A stretch of 64,000 nucleotides of DNA, taken from the NCBI GenBank assembly GCA_001465935.1, contig LNKV01000032.1, positions 1 to 64,000 on the forward strand, written 5' to 3'. The position numbers and the translations under genes are program-made. The notes under the pieces are model-generated. The model was not told the DNA's origin. It searched no databases and saw only the letters and a program-made list of their open reading frames with translations. This stretch comes from Clarireedia homoeocarpa (lineage: Eukaryota > Ascomycota > Leotiomycetes > Helotiales > Rutstroemiaceae). Positions 46,169-57,500 of this stretch are shown piece by piece; within the stretch, counting starts at the first letter, position 1, and every line of letters starts with the position of its first letter.

Positions 46169-47017
46169 TCCAGCTATGAAAATTCATACTTATACATCCC
46201 CAGCAGCAACCTCCAAAAAAAATCTCGATGCCTTCTTCAACCGATCTGTAAACACAGGCCACAATTCGACACAGCATGTTTACTAAGTTTCGACGATTAC
46301 GATGCGCCATTGATTGGAGCAGGAGCATCCGCCATAGTGCTAGCCGTCAACGACGAGCTTGCCGTAAAGCTTTTCCCTAGTGGACCAAAACACGAACGAG
46401 ATTACGAACGAGAGGTAGAGATATTTCAAAAATTGAAGACGATGCATTCCCCGAATATCGTTCAATTTGTGCAAGTTCTGTGGGATTGTGGAATTGTCAT
46501 GGAGCGAATGAGTATGACTCTGCGGCAACGACTTCGTGCGCCTGTGGACGGATTCGCTTTGGAGGATCAATGGATGAACGATATAGCTTCTGGAATAAGC
46601 TTCTTACATTCGCAGGGTATCTTACATGGAGATATTGGATGCCAGAATGTTCTAATAGATGGCAATGAGCGAGCTAAGCTTTGCGACTTCGCAGGATCGA
46701 GGTTTGAAGATAAAGATGCGTGGATACATTATCATATTCGGAATCAGCATCCGGGTTATCATCAGAAGCAGCCTTCTTCTGCTACAGAGCTCTTCGCTCT
46801 CGGAAGTGTCATATTTGAGATTACGACACGCCATCAGCCATATGAGCATCTCCCGGATTTGCTTGTAACGAAGAGGTTTTCGGAAGGCGACTTTCCTGTC
46901 CATGAGATTACCCGACCGGAGATAAGATGTATTGTTGAACGATGTTGGAAGAGTACATATGTTCAGATATCGGAAGTCTGCGAGGAGCTGCTGGAGTTGA
47001 GTCGGAATATGGAATAG
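46169..47017 (+). CDS. Protein kinase-like domain, DFG replaced by DFA
   Basis: Kinase-fold protein belonging to the expanded HGD-type kinase-like families of filamentous ascomycetes. The frame is open from 46169; no ATG precedes the glycine loop in frame, so a 5' exon must exist. One consistent option is 46033-46138 joined to 46275. Motifs: glycine loop GAGASAIVLA, VAIK-type lysine in LAVKLF, Glu in REVEIF, catalytic loop HGDIGCQNVL (Asp kept, Arg of HRD lost), and DFAGS where DFG is usual. The C lobe has LFALGSVIFEITTRHQPYEH and the ending IVERCWKS. Catalytic Asp and Lys are present, so activity is possible, but metal binding through DFA keeps only the aspartate. No membrane or partner domain is seen. 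Confidence 0.75.
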   Translation, partial: SSYENSYLYIPSSNLQKKSRCLLQPICKHRPQFDTACLLSFDDYDAPLIGAGASAIVLAVNDELAVKLFPSGPKHERDYEREVEIFQKLKTMHSPNIVQFVQVLWDCGIVMERMSMTLRQRLRAPVDGFALEDQWMNDIASGISFLHSQGILHGDIGCQNVLIDGNERAKLCDFAGSRFEDKDAWIHYHIRNQHPGYHQKQPSSATELFALGSVIFEITTRHQPYEHLPDLLVTKRFSEGDFPVHEITRPEIRCIVERCWKSTYVQISEVCEELLELSRNME

Positions 47018-47227
47018 CTCAGGACTCTTATTCGAAGATGTTGGGTGGGTTCAGGTTTCATCGCTACGAGTACCGAATAGTTTGGATAACTCGTACTATT
47101 CATATTGCGAAACTAGAACATTATCCCTAAACCAAAATACTTCATTCATTAAAGGATTAGATCACAGTACGTCCACCCCTTATCCAGTTGTTTTCTCCGA
47201 CCCCAAGGAACTTCGACTCTCCTAAAT

Positions 47228-47740
47228 TTACCATATTCTCTGGCTCCACACACTAAAACCTCCGACTTCCAAATGAGTATCGAACACTTCGGTGGAGCTA
47301 ATGGTAGCTGTGGTGCCGGTGATTTCTTCTCTGGCTGTCAATGTACGGAATCTTTGCAGTGCCGTCAGTATCCACTCAGACATTCGCAGTGAAAGCAGTC
47401 CTACCGTTTCGGTCTCATATTTCGCCTCCTTCATCTCTATCTCCCACTTCCTCCATGCTTCTTGAGCGATATTATCATATTGTTTCTGAGCGTCTGCCAC
47501 AACCGCCTGGTACTTTCTATCTGCTTCGGCCTCCTTAACGCAGACTCGACAGTCGCCCGACCGAGATCCGTAATCAGTAGTCCCAGGGGCATTTACCTTT
47601 TCCCGATTATTGCACGGGAGATTGTTGTGGGAATGGCCGCATAGTCTGTATGTCCATATAGTGTATCTGTGTGCAGGCATTCCAAGCGGAGGCTGCAAAC
47701 ATCCAGCCGCCTCGACCATGACAGATGTAACTTTGCACAT
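47228..47740 (-). CDS. hypothetical Cys-containing protein
   Basis: Product not recognised. The frame opens at 47818 with a TTG; the first ATG is at 47740, giving 170 residues. The N-terminal half has spaced Cys and His (YRLCGHSHNNLPCNN, then GDCRVCVKEAEADRKY), suggestive of a small metal-binding module. The second half is a charged helix (QKQYDNIAQEAWRKWEIEMKE) followed by LRMSEWILTALQRF. No introns are needed. Convergent with the kinase gene, about 210 bp apart. Proteins of this layout occur as short orphan genes in Leotiomycetes; function unknown. Confidence 0.5.
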   Translation of the reverse strand: MCKVTSVMVEAAGCLQPPLGMPAHRYTIWTYRLCGHSHNNLPCNNREKVNAPGTTDYGSRSGDCRVCVKEAEADRKYQAVVADAQKQYDNIAQEAWRKWEIEMKEAKYETETVGLLSLRMSEWILTALQRFRTLTAREEITGTTATISSTEVFDTHLEVGGFSVWSQRIW

Positions 47741-49355
47741 CTTATGTTTTTGAAACGACCAATAAGTAGTGAATTTATGAACAGTGCCCGTGGTTTTTTG
47801 TTGATCTGGTATCCACAAAACGGGACGGAAAGCTGATAGTTGAGGAAAATGATTGCTCGGAGCAGATGTGTCGTGAGGCTTTGTACGCTGAAATACATGA
47901 ACTGGGACGAATCATCTAGGCTCCAGTTGATGCCCAAACTGCTTAACTTCTGAATCTTTTGCAGCCTTGGGCATTGGTACAGATTGCCTATTTCACATGC
48001 TCTGTACTCGCAAGCCTCGGGTACATTCGTGTGTTTAAACCATGCAAACAGAGCCGCATGTTGAATCAGCCCCCACCGTATTACCTGGAATAAGGCGGCA
48101 TGATATTTGTGCGGCGCTGTCCAGTAGATATTATCCGCTGAAGAAACTATCCTAATAGCGGCATGGAGTGGCTCTCAAGCCCAAGGCATCTTGGTTGGGC
48201 TTATCTTACATACATTGAAAACATACATTGAGACCACGAGCCGCGTCTCTGTATGGGACAATCTCGTATATAGCAAGTGGTACAAAAGTTATCGTGCTTC
48301 ACCCAGGTTCATTACTAACCTTTCGGCGCTCATGATGTCTGTTTGGAAACAAACGATATAAAATAAGTTGAGACCTTAATCCTTCTCACAACTAGGGAAA
48401 GCTGGGAAGCTGGGAAAGTGCTCATGGATATCACGAGACTTTCGCTGATCTACGGACCACAGCACTATACCATTTCCGGAAATTCCCAACTACATCTTTC
48501 ACGAAATCGAAATTCTTCGTCAGTAAGAGAGAGAACACTGTGAATGTCTATCTGCCCGCTCAATACTTGCAAGGATAAGTTTTCGCTGTCGCCGTATTAT
48601 TTAAGGCGTATAACTAATTTGCTTCTTTTCATCCGAGTTTGTGTCATTCTCCTTCGTGACAATGAGATCCGCTTGCCCCTATTACACAGTTTAGGTTAGC
48701 CTTCTGTTACGATACATTGGGTAATACTTGAAAGTTATTCGTCGATCAGGACTGCCCGTTCCTGGAGTCTCAACTCAAGTTTTCGGTTGCCATGGTGCAT
48801 CGAAACTGTTAATAACTCTACGTAACACATCATTTGATTTGAGACGGGTTCCTAGCTCCTGCTCATTTGGAATGAAAGAAAGGAGAGTCCTGGTAGGCTA
48901 ACGTATTTTATAGGTATAAGTATCTACTTGTGTATCTTTTCCTTTCCTTTTCTCTTATTAACATCATTTCACAATGATCTATTAATCGCTGATACAATTA
49001 CAGACAGTCAAATCACACAAATATACTAACCAATTTGTAAGTATTATCTCCTATTCCGAACAGTGGTAGTGAAACTGATCGACTTCGAATTCAATAACAA
49101 AATCAGCTGCAACAGCAAAAGCAACACTGGCAAGAGTAAGTAGTAAGTAAGTCTTTATCGTAGTCCATTACTTACAACATATACTAATCTTCTAGTATCT
49201 ACTCGTGAAAGTTTTAGAGCGGCATATAGTTGTCGACCGCGAACCAGATTGCCCTCAATAGAGAAGAGCTTTCCGCGACTTAGAGATCTTGAAAGTAAAT
49301 TAAAGCTGTAGAAATTTCATTTCCGCTATACAAAGTCAATTTACAGGCAACAAAG
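47741..49355. other. intergenic, no gene seen
   Basis: About 1.6 kb without a supported gene. Pyrimidine-rich and splice-like sequences around 48930-49250 (gtaagt at 49038-49043 and 49136-49141) may belong to spliced 5' leader exons of the zinc-finger gene, which is inference. Confidence 0.45.
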
Positions 49356-50048
49356 ATGTCTTCAGACACCACTAAGAAACAAAAGAGACATGACTCCCCA
49401 TCTGGCCAACGCCATCGAGGCAGTCATAACCATCACACCGACCAGACCAAGAGAACAAGAAACAAAAGTCCAGAAAGCAACAACGTTCGGCTCTCAAAGA
49501 AAGAGTACTACGAACAAGCCCCCTCAGGACTAAATGCCACCTTATCAATAGAACCCGGACCCAGCGATAGAATGCAAGCTATCCGCAACCTCTCACCTGA
49601 ACGTTCTCCCCCAAGCCCCCCTGAGATGTCCTCCATAAACGCACTCTCCGAAATCCTCCAACTCCCCAACATCCCCCCGGCCGAGCCCAAATGCCTCTAC
49701 TGCAACCAAACCATCAACACTAATCGATTCGGCTCCCTAGCATACCTTCAACATCTAATCAACTTGCATCAACACCAAAAAGGCGTTGTACAAGAAATGC
49801 GCGAATGGACGTGGAAATGCGACATCTTCACCCCCCACGGGAACCGCGTATGTCGTGTGAAGAACTGCGATGCGCAGTTTCGCACTCCGGAGGAGCGCGA
49901 TGCACATGAGTGCGATATGCAGGTCCATGGGAGTAAGCACGGGACGCAGTATCCGTGTAGATATAGTAGTGGGGGCTATTTTCGAGCAGGAAGGGGATGG
50001 AGGAGCATGGGAGGGAGTGGGGGTGTGTGGGGAAGTGTGGGGAGATGA
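49356..50048 (+). CDS. C2H2-like zinc-finger protein, C-terminus uncertain
   Basis: Single-frame model of 230 residues. A basic, disordered N terminus (KKQKRHDSPSGQRHRG) is followed by a Pro/Ser-rich linker and two C2H2-like fingers. Finger 1: KCLYCNQTI with LQHLINLH. Finger 2: CRVKNCDAQFRTPEERDAHE. It could be a nucleic-acid-binding protein, but no known family is assigned. The frame then becomes low-complexity (GGYFRAGRGWRSMGGSGG) and stops at 50048. The overlapping +1 frame stays open to 50287 with a better-looking basic tail (FSDEMDVRKMALRKAGGG), so a C-terminal exon may be spliced in there; I could not find a splice pair that keeps both frames. Confidence 0.6.
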   Translation: MSSDTTKKQKRHDSPSGQRHRGSHNHHTDQTKRTRNKSPESNNVRLSKKEYYEQAPSGLNATLSIEPGPSDRMQAIRNLSPERSPPSPPEMSSINALSEILQLPNIPPAEPKCLYCNQTINTNRFGSLAYLQHLINLHQHQKGVVQEMREWTWKCDIFTPHGNRVCRVKNCDAQFRTPEERDAHECDMQVHGSKHGTQYPCRYSSGGYFRAGRGWRSMGGSGGVWGSVGR

Positions 50049-50613
50049 CGAGGAGGGTTTTTAGTGACGAGATGGATGTGAGGAAGATGGCGCTGAGGAA
50101 AGCTGGGGGTGGGAAGGAGCGTGTGGGTGTGGCTAAGGTGGCGGGGAGTGGTGGTTCTATGGGCCCTCCTCCGCGATCTTCGGGCAATGGGGGGAACTCT
50201 CAGACACCGCGGAAGTCTGGTGATGGTGGCGGCGGTTCCAAGCGCAATTATGTTGGGAGATGTATTGCCATGGAGTTTAAGAGTTAGGCGCCAAGGATAA
50301 TACATTCTGTAATTTAGTAGTGCTGGTACTAGTGATGCATCTTATTAGGTTGGTGATATTGCTGACAACTTTCATCACCGCTCATAGATGATGCTATTTC
50401 ATAATCATAAAGTGAGAAAACTGCTCTAGAGCAAAGAATTGTCTAACGTGATATCTATTCGTTTCTCATTTCAAGTTATTAAATAATCAAATTATATTTT
50501 CTCCAATTCTCCCGCCTGCCATCCCTTCCTACCATGCCCAATCCTCTATCCATCCCATCTATTCCACCATCCTTCCTATGATTCAATCCTACCACATGAC
50601 TCAAACTAGAGAT

Positions 50614-51205
50614 CTAAGCACTTGGAATGGTGAAAGGACGGCACTTGTTCGCCGCACAGTACCCGTCGCAACAGGTGCCGAGGAATTGACCCGTGAATGG
50701 CGAGTAGCAATCGCCTAATTGTCACACAAGTTAGCAAATACTCTCCGTCACTACCCCTAGCTTTGCACTCTGTTGCTTCAACTTACCATAAGTAGGAATA
50801 CAATTACCCTCCGTAATCGGGCAGCTAACACCGGTGATTGGTGTAGGCGGGCCAACACTGACGATGCCGCCATTGTTCACGAGGGTGACATCGCTGTCAT
50901 GGTAGAAAGTGCAGAGGTGGTAGACGTCGAAGTTGGAGGAGCGGATAAGGGAGACGGAGAGGTCGTTTCCTGGAAGAGCATTAGTATTGGAAGTGTTGTG
51001 AAGATTCAGGGGTAAGGAGGAAAGTAGAAAGAACGAGGGAGAAGAGCTGCTTACCAGTAGGATGGACCTGGCCGTCAGCGGGAATAGTCAGTTCGTACGA
51101 AGCTGGTCCTCCGGCGAACGTGATATCTACACCGAAGAAATCGGTTGGTGCAGCAAGGGCACCGGTGAGGGTAGCGAGAGCAAGAGCTGGGATTGAGAAA
51201 CGCAT
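50614..51205 (-). CDS. Small secreted cysteine-rich protein (candidate effector)
   Basis: Exons 51205-51055, 50969-50787 and 50714-50614 join in frame to 144 residues. A signal peptide (MRFSIPALALATLTGALAA) is followed by a beta-rich region (FGVDITFAGGPASYELTIPA, then LIRSSNFDVYHL) and a C-terminal cluster of Cys: VSCP, GNCIP, DCYSP, GTCCDGYCAANKC. Together with LCTF this makes eight cysteines, fitting four disulphides. No enzyme motif is present. Such proteins are common among secreted effectors and surface proteins of plant-associated fungi; the role here is inferred only from the layout. A TATA-like box lies about 135 bp upstream. The introns are 85 and 72 nt. Confidence 0.8.
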
Positions 51206-51340
51206 TTTGATGTTTGTGATGAAGATTAGTTGATTAATCGACTGGTTGATTGAATGTTTGATTGGGTTTTGATGATTGAAGGTGATGATACCGATGGTGA
51301 CGAGAAAAAAGCTATCATTGACAACGAACCTACCTTCCCA

Positions 51341-51346
51341 TATATA
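51341..51346 (-). promoter_or_regulatory. TATA-like box of secreted protein gene
   Basis: tatata (minus strand context gtagtatatatggg) lies about 135 bp before the ATG at 51205. Position and context fit a core promoter. Confidence 0.45.
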
Positions 51347-53451
51347 CTACTCTCCTCTCCCTTACATAATGCCGCTCTCTCCGTATCTACTTGAGCGCTC
51401 CTCGGCAGTGGCGCAACAACATTACCATAGCCACGCCCCAAGAACATAAGCTTAACACAACCCGTCAGATCAGCCGTACGATAGTGCAACACGGTACGAT
51501 ACAATACCCTCGCAAGAAGAAAAATACGAGTTGTACGAGACCACTAACCACGTGAGGTCTACAAACTAGAGATCGTATACGACAAACTGGCTCGGGTGGC
51601 CCGGTTAAGTTACTAGGCGTCCCGCCAAGCGATTGCTCGTAAGATTCCGGTATGGGAATGCCTAGTGACTGCAGCTGCTGCGTACTTGTAGACTCTTTGG
51701 CAACTTAGCAGGTAGCATGGAGCCTCTGTGCTGTAAAATCAGGCGGTGATGAAGAGACACTTGCCGTCATCAGCTGGCTGCCAAGCTTTCGGCTTAACCT
51801 TACCGGCTTGCGGCTGAAAAACAAAATTTTGGTGGCAAGCAAAGGATAGAGATACGATGTGCGATTTATTTGCAACGAAAATGAGCTAATTTACAATCGA
51901 GAGGTTGAAGGAAATCGGAAGAGAATGCAGTGCACGAGGTGTATGAGCGGGCACATTGGCGAACTTGCGGTAAAAAAAAGCTATTCCCAAGATTCTTGAA
52001 TGGCATATGTCATCGTCGGTACCAAATATTTTTTAGTCCGTATTCCATAATTAGATATATCGTCAGAGAATACGAGTATCGTTTTCCGACTATTCCTTCG
52101 CAAACTTACTGCTTACATGCATGGGTACTAGCACGATCATAATCTGGGGCTTAACGGGTCCACTCCGAAGTCTTGGAGAGCTGAATGGCGTCCAATTATA
52201 AGTTACTTGCTCGTGGCATTAAATACGTTTCTAGGTAGAAGTGCCCGATAATGTGCAGAACTAGTGCAGGAGGTCGTTGAATGTCAATAAGCGTGCATCA
52301 ACCAATACGACAGAGCATAAGATAACGAGGAAGAATACACGACGCAGAATGAACGATGCAGAAAAGCAAGTGAAACCATGACAAACTTTGGATTTGACGG
52401 TGCTTAGCCCGACCTAGGTCGTACCACAAACCATATAACTTTCCTTTACTTGATAGTGAGGTTACTTGACCACTCTCGAATCTCCATTGTTCATTGATGT
52501 TCTACTTGGTGAGTTCGAGGACATCAGCGATTCTACGGTTCTACTCCGCATCTTGCGGCGTACGAAGTTTCCCCAGATCATCGCTCCTGCTCAAGGCGAC
52601 GATAATGCAGGGTTAGATAAACGCGCGACTGGAGCGTCGCATTGATGTTGATGGCTAGTTGGGTGGTCAAAAAACTAGTGCCATCGTGATGTTGACTGCA
52701 TAGAAAAATGGATAATAAATTCGATATTCTCAACGATAACTCAGGTTCAGGATTATTAGTGAGACGTAAGTTGTATTGGCTAGGCTACTACACTGGTGGA
52801 GCCAAGACCCGAGAATAAGAAGGCGCTCATGTTTGAAAATATAGCGTTCAGGAGTATAGGATGAAGCAGAGTGAGGACTGGGCTCTGAAAGAAGAGACAT
52901 TCAAGAAGCTATTGGCGTCGATTGTGTTTTCCAAGGTACACTTAAGGAGGTCGATATGTGCTTTGAAAATCGCTTTCATAGATTGGATTTGAGTCTACTC
53001 AAAGGAAATGAACACTTTCAGCTCGTTGGGAGAAGTCTCCTACAAAAGCAAAAAAACGTAGCAGGATAGAAGAATGCATGTTTCGAACTAGATGATCCAA
53101 TCTTCAAAGAAGTGAGCAAGACAAATGGGACTGCTACAAGGAAGACGCATAGTTTGACTTACCCGCCTCAGTCAAACTCGCCGGTCTGAGCAAAAATTCT
53201 CATGGCGTTGATTGCGATTTGGTTGACGATGTCCGAACCTACTCGATCAATGGTTGCGAATATATCCACCGAAGGAGAATTTCGCTGAGTTCGAACCACG
53301 GTCATGGGCACTAGCTGCAACTAGAGGATCTGCATCGCAACAGAAGCAACAGAAGCAACAGAAGCAACAGGAGAAATCAGTTACATTCTTAGTTGATGGA
53401 GACGAGTGTTCTTGTCGCAGAGAAAGCAACACAGGGTACAATTGAAACTTG
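51347..53451. other. intergenic, decayed sequence
   Basis: About 2.1 kb with only short ORFs and frequent stops. It contains a 9-bp Gln-coding-like tandem repeat (53337-53372) and ends at the LTR-like element. No gene is supported. Confidence 0.5.
53337..53372 (+). repeat. cagaagcaa tandem repeat
   Basis: Three and a half copies of the 9-bp unit cagaagcaa. It can be read as QQK repeats in a short plus-strand ORF (53254-53445) that stops just before the LTR-like element. Confidence 0.8.
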
Positions 53452-53972
53452 TGTCATGATAAGGACTCGTGGAATGCAGTTAGAAAAGTGGATGTAGTAC
53501 AAGTGGTCTAGGGGCACCCCCTGGACAAAGAGAATGCTCGATCAGACTAGGAACATAGGTTAGATTCTAGTTGAAGTAGTATAAATAAGGGAACTAGAAG
53601 TAGAGATTCTAAAGATTGTTAATTTAATTTAATCAGCTCTTAATTCCTATTGTCAATTCGTATTTTCAGCAAGTATCGAAGATATAATAACATTCTTTTA
53701 ACCGTTCTAGTTATTTTTCTTTGGGGTCTAAGGCTTCATGTTGAACACAACTATGAATACTCGATATTTATATTCGAATTCAACACCACATATCTAACCT
53801 TAATGCTATTGAGCTATTATTTTCTGTTGTCCAAATTCCATTTGGAAATTCGGCCATTGACTGAAAATCTCCTGTCGTATACAGCAATGATTCAGGGAGA
53901 GGTAGCCCGACTGAGTGAATGTAACCACTTCACTTGACTGAGAGCTCCAGCGGGGCTGTCAGACTCATGACA
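53452..53972. mobile_element. probable solo LTR
   Basis: The 521-bp interval starts tgtcatga and ends tcatgaca: perfect 8-bp terminal inverted repeats with the canonical TG..CA ends of retrotransposon LTRs. Inside is a TATA-box-like tataaataagg at about 53580, followed within 100 bp by an AT-rich region as in fungal LTR U3/R segments. The flanking 5-mers (acttg and ctaga) do not match, so a target-site duplication is not visible; it may be one LTR of a decayed element, or an old insertion. No gag-pol coding sequence is found on either side. Confidence 0.5.
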
Positions 53973-54514
53973 CTAGATCCCAGACTGCTGGACCTTAACG
54001 GAGCCAGAATTGTATGTAGAACAACGGAGTTAAAGCGTTGCCCTACACAAAGTATAGAAATACGTGCACTACAGCAATGCCTGACGCTGGGGCTTGATCT
54101 CGGGTAACTTTCAGCCGTAGAAGTCTAGGGGCGAAGGAAGGTTCGTGATCAGGCAAAGCGTCTGGGCCATTGGCCGTCTCTTGTATACTCTGTGGTTGGC
54201 GAGAATGAAAGCCTTTCTCTCGTAGTTGATCTCGTAGTTGCTCTCTTCATCGATTGCAACTTCCATTCCATCGCTTACCACGCAGTCCCCGCTCTTGCCT
54301 GATATGGAAATTTCAATGTTCCGTTTCGGGCGGTGCGGTAGAATGGTCATATGACTTGGCGCCCGTTTCGCGAGTAGCGCCATGTTAATCGCAAAATCTG
54401 ACCGCGTCTTGCCACTTCATTCTCTCTTTCGTTCATCAATTCTCTTTCTGTGACCCCATTACCATCTTGAGGCTTCCACAGCCCTGAGCTCGATGAGCAT
54501 GATAATGAGGGATC
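53973..54514. other. intergenic before RAD9-like gene
   Basis: The 542 bp hold the likely promoter of the checkpoint gene. An antisense ORF at 54383-54111 has no recognisable domain. Confidence 0.45.
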
Positions 54515-57500
54515 ATGTTCCGTTCAAAGCAGCAAGCAGAGCAAGCGGCTCTGGAAGGGAGAGTTGAAGTTTTTGACACGCAAACATGCAGATTTCTACA
54601 AGAAAATGTGCTCTCGGTAAGCCCTGTCCTTTCCTGCAACATTGCCTTTTCGTACATACCAGCAAAACTCGGTTCATTGGGGAGCATCGCATCTTGATTT
54701 GCCGCATTCATTGCGTTAGATGATTGGATCAAAACACACCAGCCACAGTCCCAATCTCCAATCTTTTCTCCACCAGCTCTAGATAAACAGTGGTTTTACA
54801 GGGATAGCACTGACGTTATCTCATGATAATTTCTAGAGTCCTCCCGAGGAACCTTCACCTCAGATAATCGCGTCAACAGACGCGTCGCACAGTCATTTTC
54901 AACCACCCGTTGATGCAAATGGACAAGTAGATGCGGATGATGATGAGAATCATGACAGTCAAGCCGAGGATGCTTTCAATGAGATAGAAGCTGCGAGAGC
55001 TTCCGAGGTCAATCGAGGACAGCAGACGGATCAAGCAAAGCGACCACTTACAACAACGAAACCTGCCCTGCAATCGCTACGAACACAGCAAGTAAACGAT
55101 GGTCGCTCTACCAATCCTGCGCCCACCATACGAGTACACGGAACTGCCACGATTCGACGGGGCAAACCAGGCAAAGAGAGACTTTACGACTTCAAAGGCA
55201 GAAAAATCCCCACTCATTGCCTCCTACTGCCCGCCATGGACGATTCAAGTCAAAGAAGTATGATGTCGCTGACGCAGGAGAATTCAGCATCACTTTATAA
55301 TGATTTTAACGTGCATGATCCAGCCAAGCAGGCCCCGAGCAGCGGGTTGGCTGGTGAGCCATCGAGTCTTCTAGAGGAACCTACGTCGGATTCACAATTC
55401 CCAGATACGCAAGCCGACCATTTGAAACAAACGAATTCTGCACGCACACAATCGACCGCGCGCACATACTGCGAGGATGACACCGGGCATATAAATTTTG
55501 ATGCATTTCAACCTCCATCGACAACCGATGAAATTTTAATCGAATCGCAAGACCCTCCTGTTACCACGGCACCAGAGGGACTTGCTGAAGAACGTCGACT
55601 CGAGCCTCAAACTCCTGCCCCGTCCATGAATCCTTTTTCTGAGAAAGGTAGTGTGATGAAAGATCATGAGTTATTCGGTGCAACTCAACCTTCTTCTATT
55701 GCGCGTTTAGGAGGAAGTCCTACATCATCTCGACCATCACCAGATATTTATAATGACATGCGAACTCCGCAGAAGCTTGATTCCTCCCCCCTCGTCCGGC
55801 ATTCGGAACTAGTAGGAAAAACATCCCAGTACGCAGCTCGCTCTCTTTTAAGGTCTTTAGGGGGCGATTCGCCTATGCCCACCGTTGCCACCAATAAATC
55901 TTCCGGTATTCAATCGTTTGACTCTGCTCTACGAAATCCACCCACGACCCGAGAGCCACACAACAACTATATCTCAATGAAGGAATCACAGGAAAGGCGA
56001 AGGAAGCTTAGCAATCATGTGGTCTCTTCTGATTCTAATTCGGATTCGGATACTGAATCTGTTCCGCGGCAATACAGGAAGGTACAAAGAGAGCGGATGA
56101 TACAACAAGAGATTGCTAAAATCGAGTTACGAAGACCATTTTTTAGTGGCTCCACCTCGGCAAGCGGAACCAAGAAACCCTCTGTGGCAGCCAATAATGT
56201 CCTAAGTTCTACCAACCAACCGTCAAGCTCTATGGAAGAGCAGTCTGCTCGAACGCCGGAGGTGTTGGCATCAGCCCCAACAGCCATCGAAGTTCCCTCA
56301 ACAAATAGACGACGTAGCATTCAAGAGGACTATTTGGCTCAATGTGATGGCTCTGATGCGCAAGATACGCAACCACAGGACATTATTGCTGATTCTCAGG
56401 GAGCTCCGAATCTGAACGGTGTTGTTGAAAGCTCTCCTCCACTTAGCATGAAAGCATCAATTCCACTTTCATTGGATGCTGAATCAGAGGCAACTGAACT
56501 AGAAACACAAGCACAAGCCCTGCCTGAACGGTCTCGAAACCATCGAAGTCCTAGTCCGACTCAGAATCCGGAACAAGAAGGTTCTATCAGCCGTGTCGAT
56601 GGCAATGAATTTCTCACCTGTGATGAGCATTCTTCGCCAGTCAAAACAACCCAAGAGAAAACCACCCCACTCACACCTGCTCGGAAGTTGAATCCGTTCT
56701 CAGATGGTGTGATCTGTACAGTACCAGAGACTAGTCCGACTCTTGACCGAGTTAAACCAATGGCAGAAATCGCCAGCATCTCTTTAAGCGGCGCTCAAGA
56801 TGACCACTACGATGACTTACCTAAATTTAGTCAAGATGTGGAATTTAATGAAGCTATGGGTTTGCCATGCCACACGGAGTCTCCAATACGTAAGCGACGG
56901 TATCAGTCGTCAATGGCCAACTTACCAAGTGCTGGTGCTCTTGTATCTACTGGATCGACCTCCTCTGAACTTTCTTCGGCACCAAGCGTGTTGGAGTCCC
57001 CAAGCCCTAGTCCCGAAATCTTGCCAACTCCAGGGTTGAGTCGCCAACCTAACAATGCTCCAGATGATCCACAAAAGCATCCGGCACGTGTTGAGACAAA
57101 TTCTTCTACTGAACAGAACTTGAAAGCACAGATAGAACCAACTGCTAGTGAGGAACCTTCCATTGCCATGAATAAGGAAGAGGTTGAAGCAACTTCGTCT
57201 ATGAATCAATTGGATGAACCCATTGCCAAGCGCCAAAGAGTTATGACACCTCAGGATGAGCTGCCAACGTTGCCTCGGTTCAAAAAACAATCAAATGTTC
57301 CCGAACCTGTTATTCAATCGAAGCTGAAGCCGAATCTTCCATCTACCGAAGCACCCACTTCATCACTATCCTCAACGCCCCTTTCAACTGCCGACACGAC
57401 CACGACATCTACCTCTAACAGTGCTAGTCACCGGGGACGTAGTGCTTCCAACAAAATGAGGAACACTATCGAGGAAACCCCTGTGCTCAAGGAAGCAAAG

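Noticed and set aside
53247..53445. Overlapping short ORFs with Gln or Cys repeats
   Set aside because: They come from the 9-bp cagaagcaa repeat read on both strands.
53447..53977. Target-site duplication around the LTR-like element
   Set aside because: The flanking 5-mers acttg and ctaga differ, so insertion footprints cannot be claimed.
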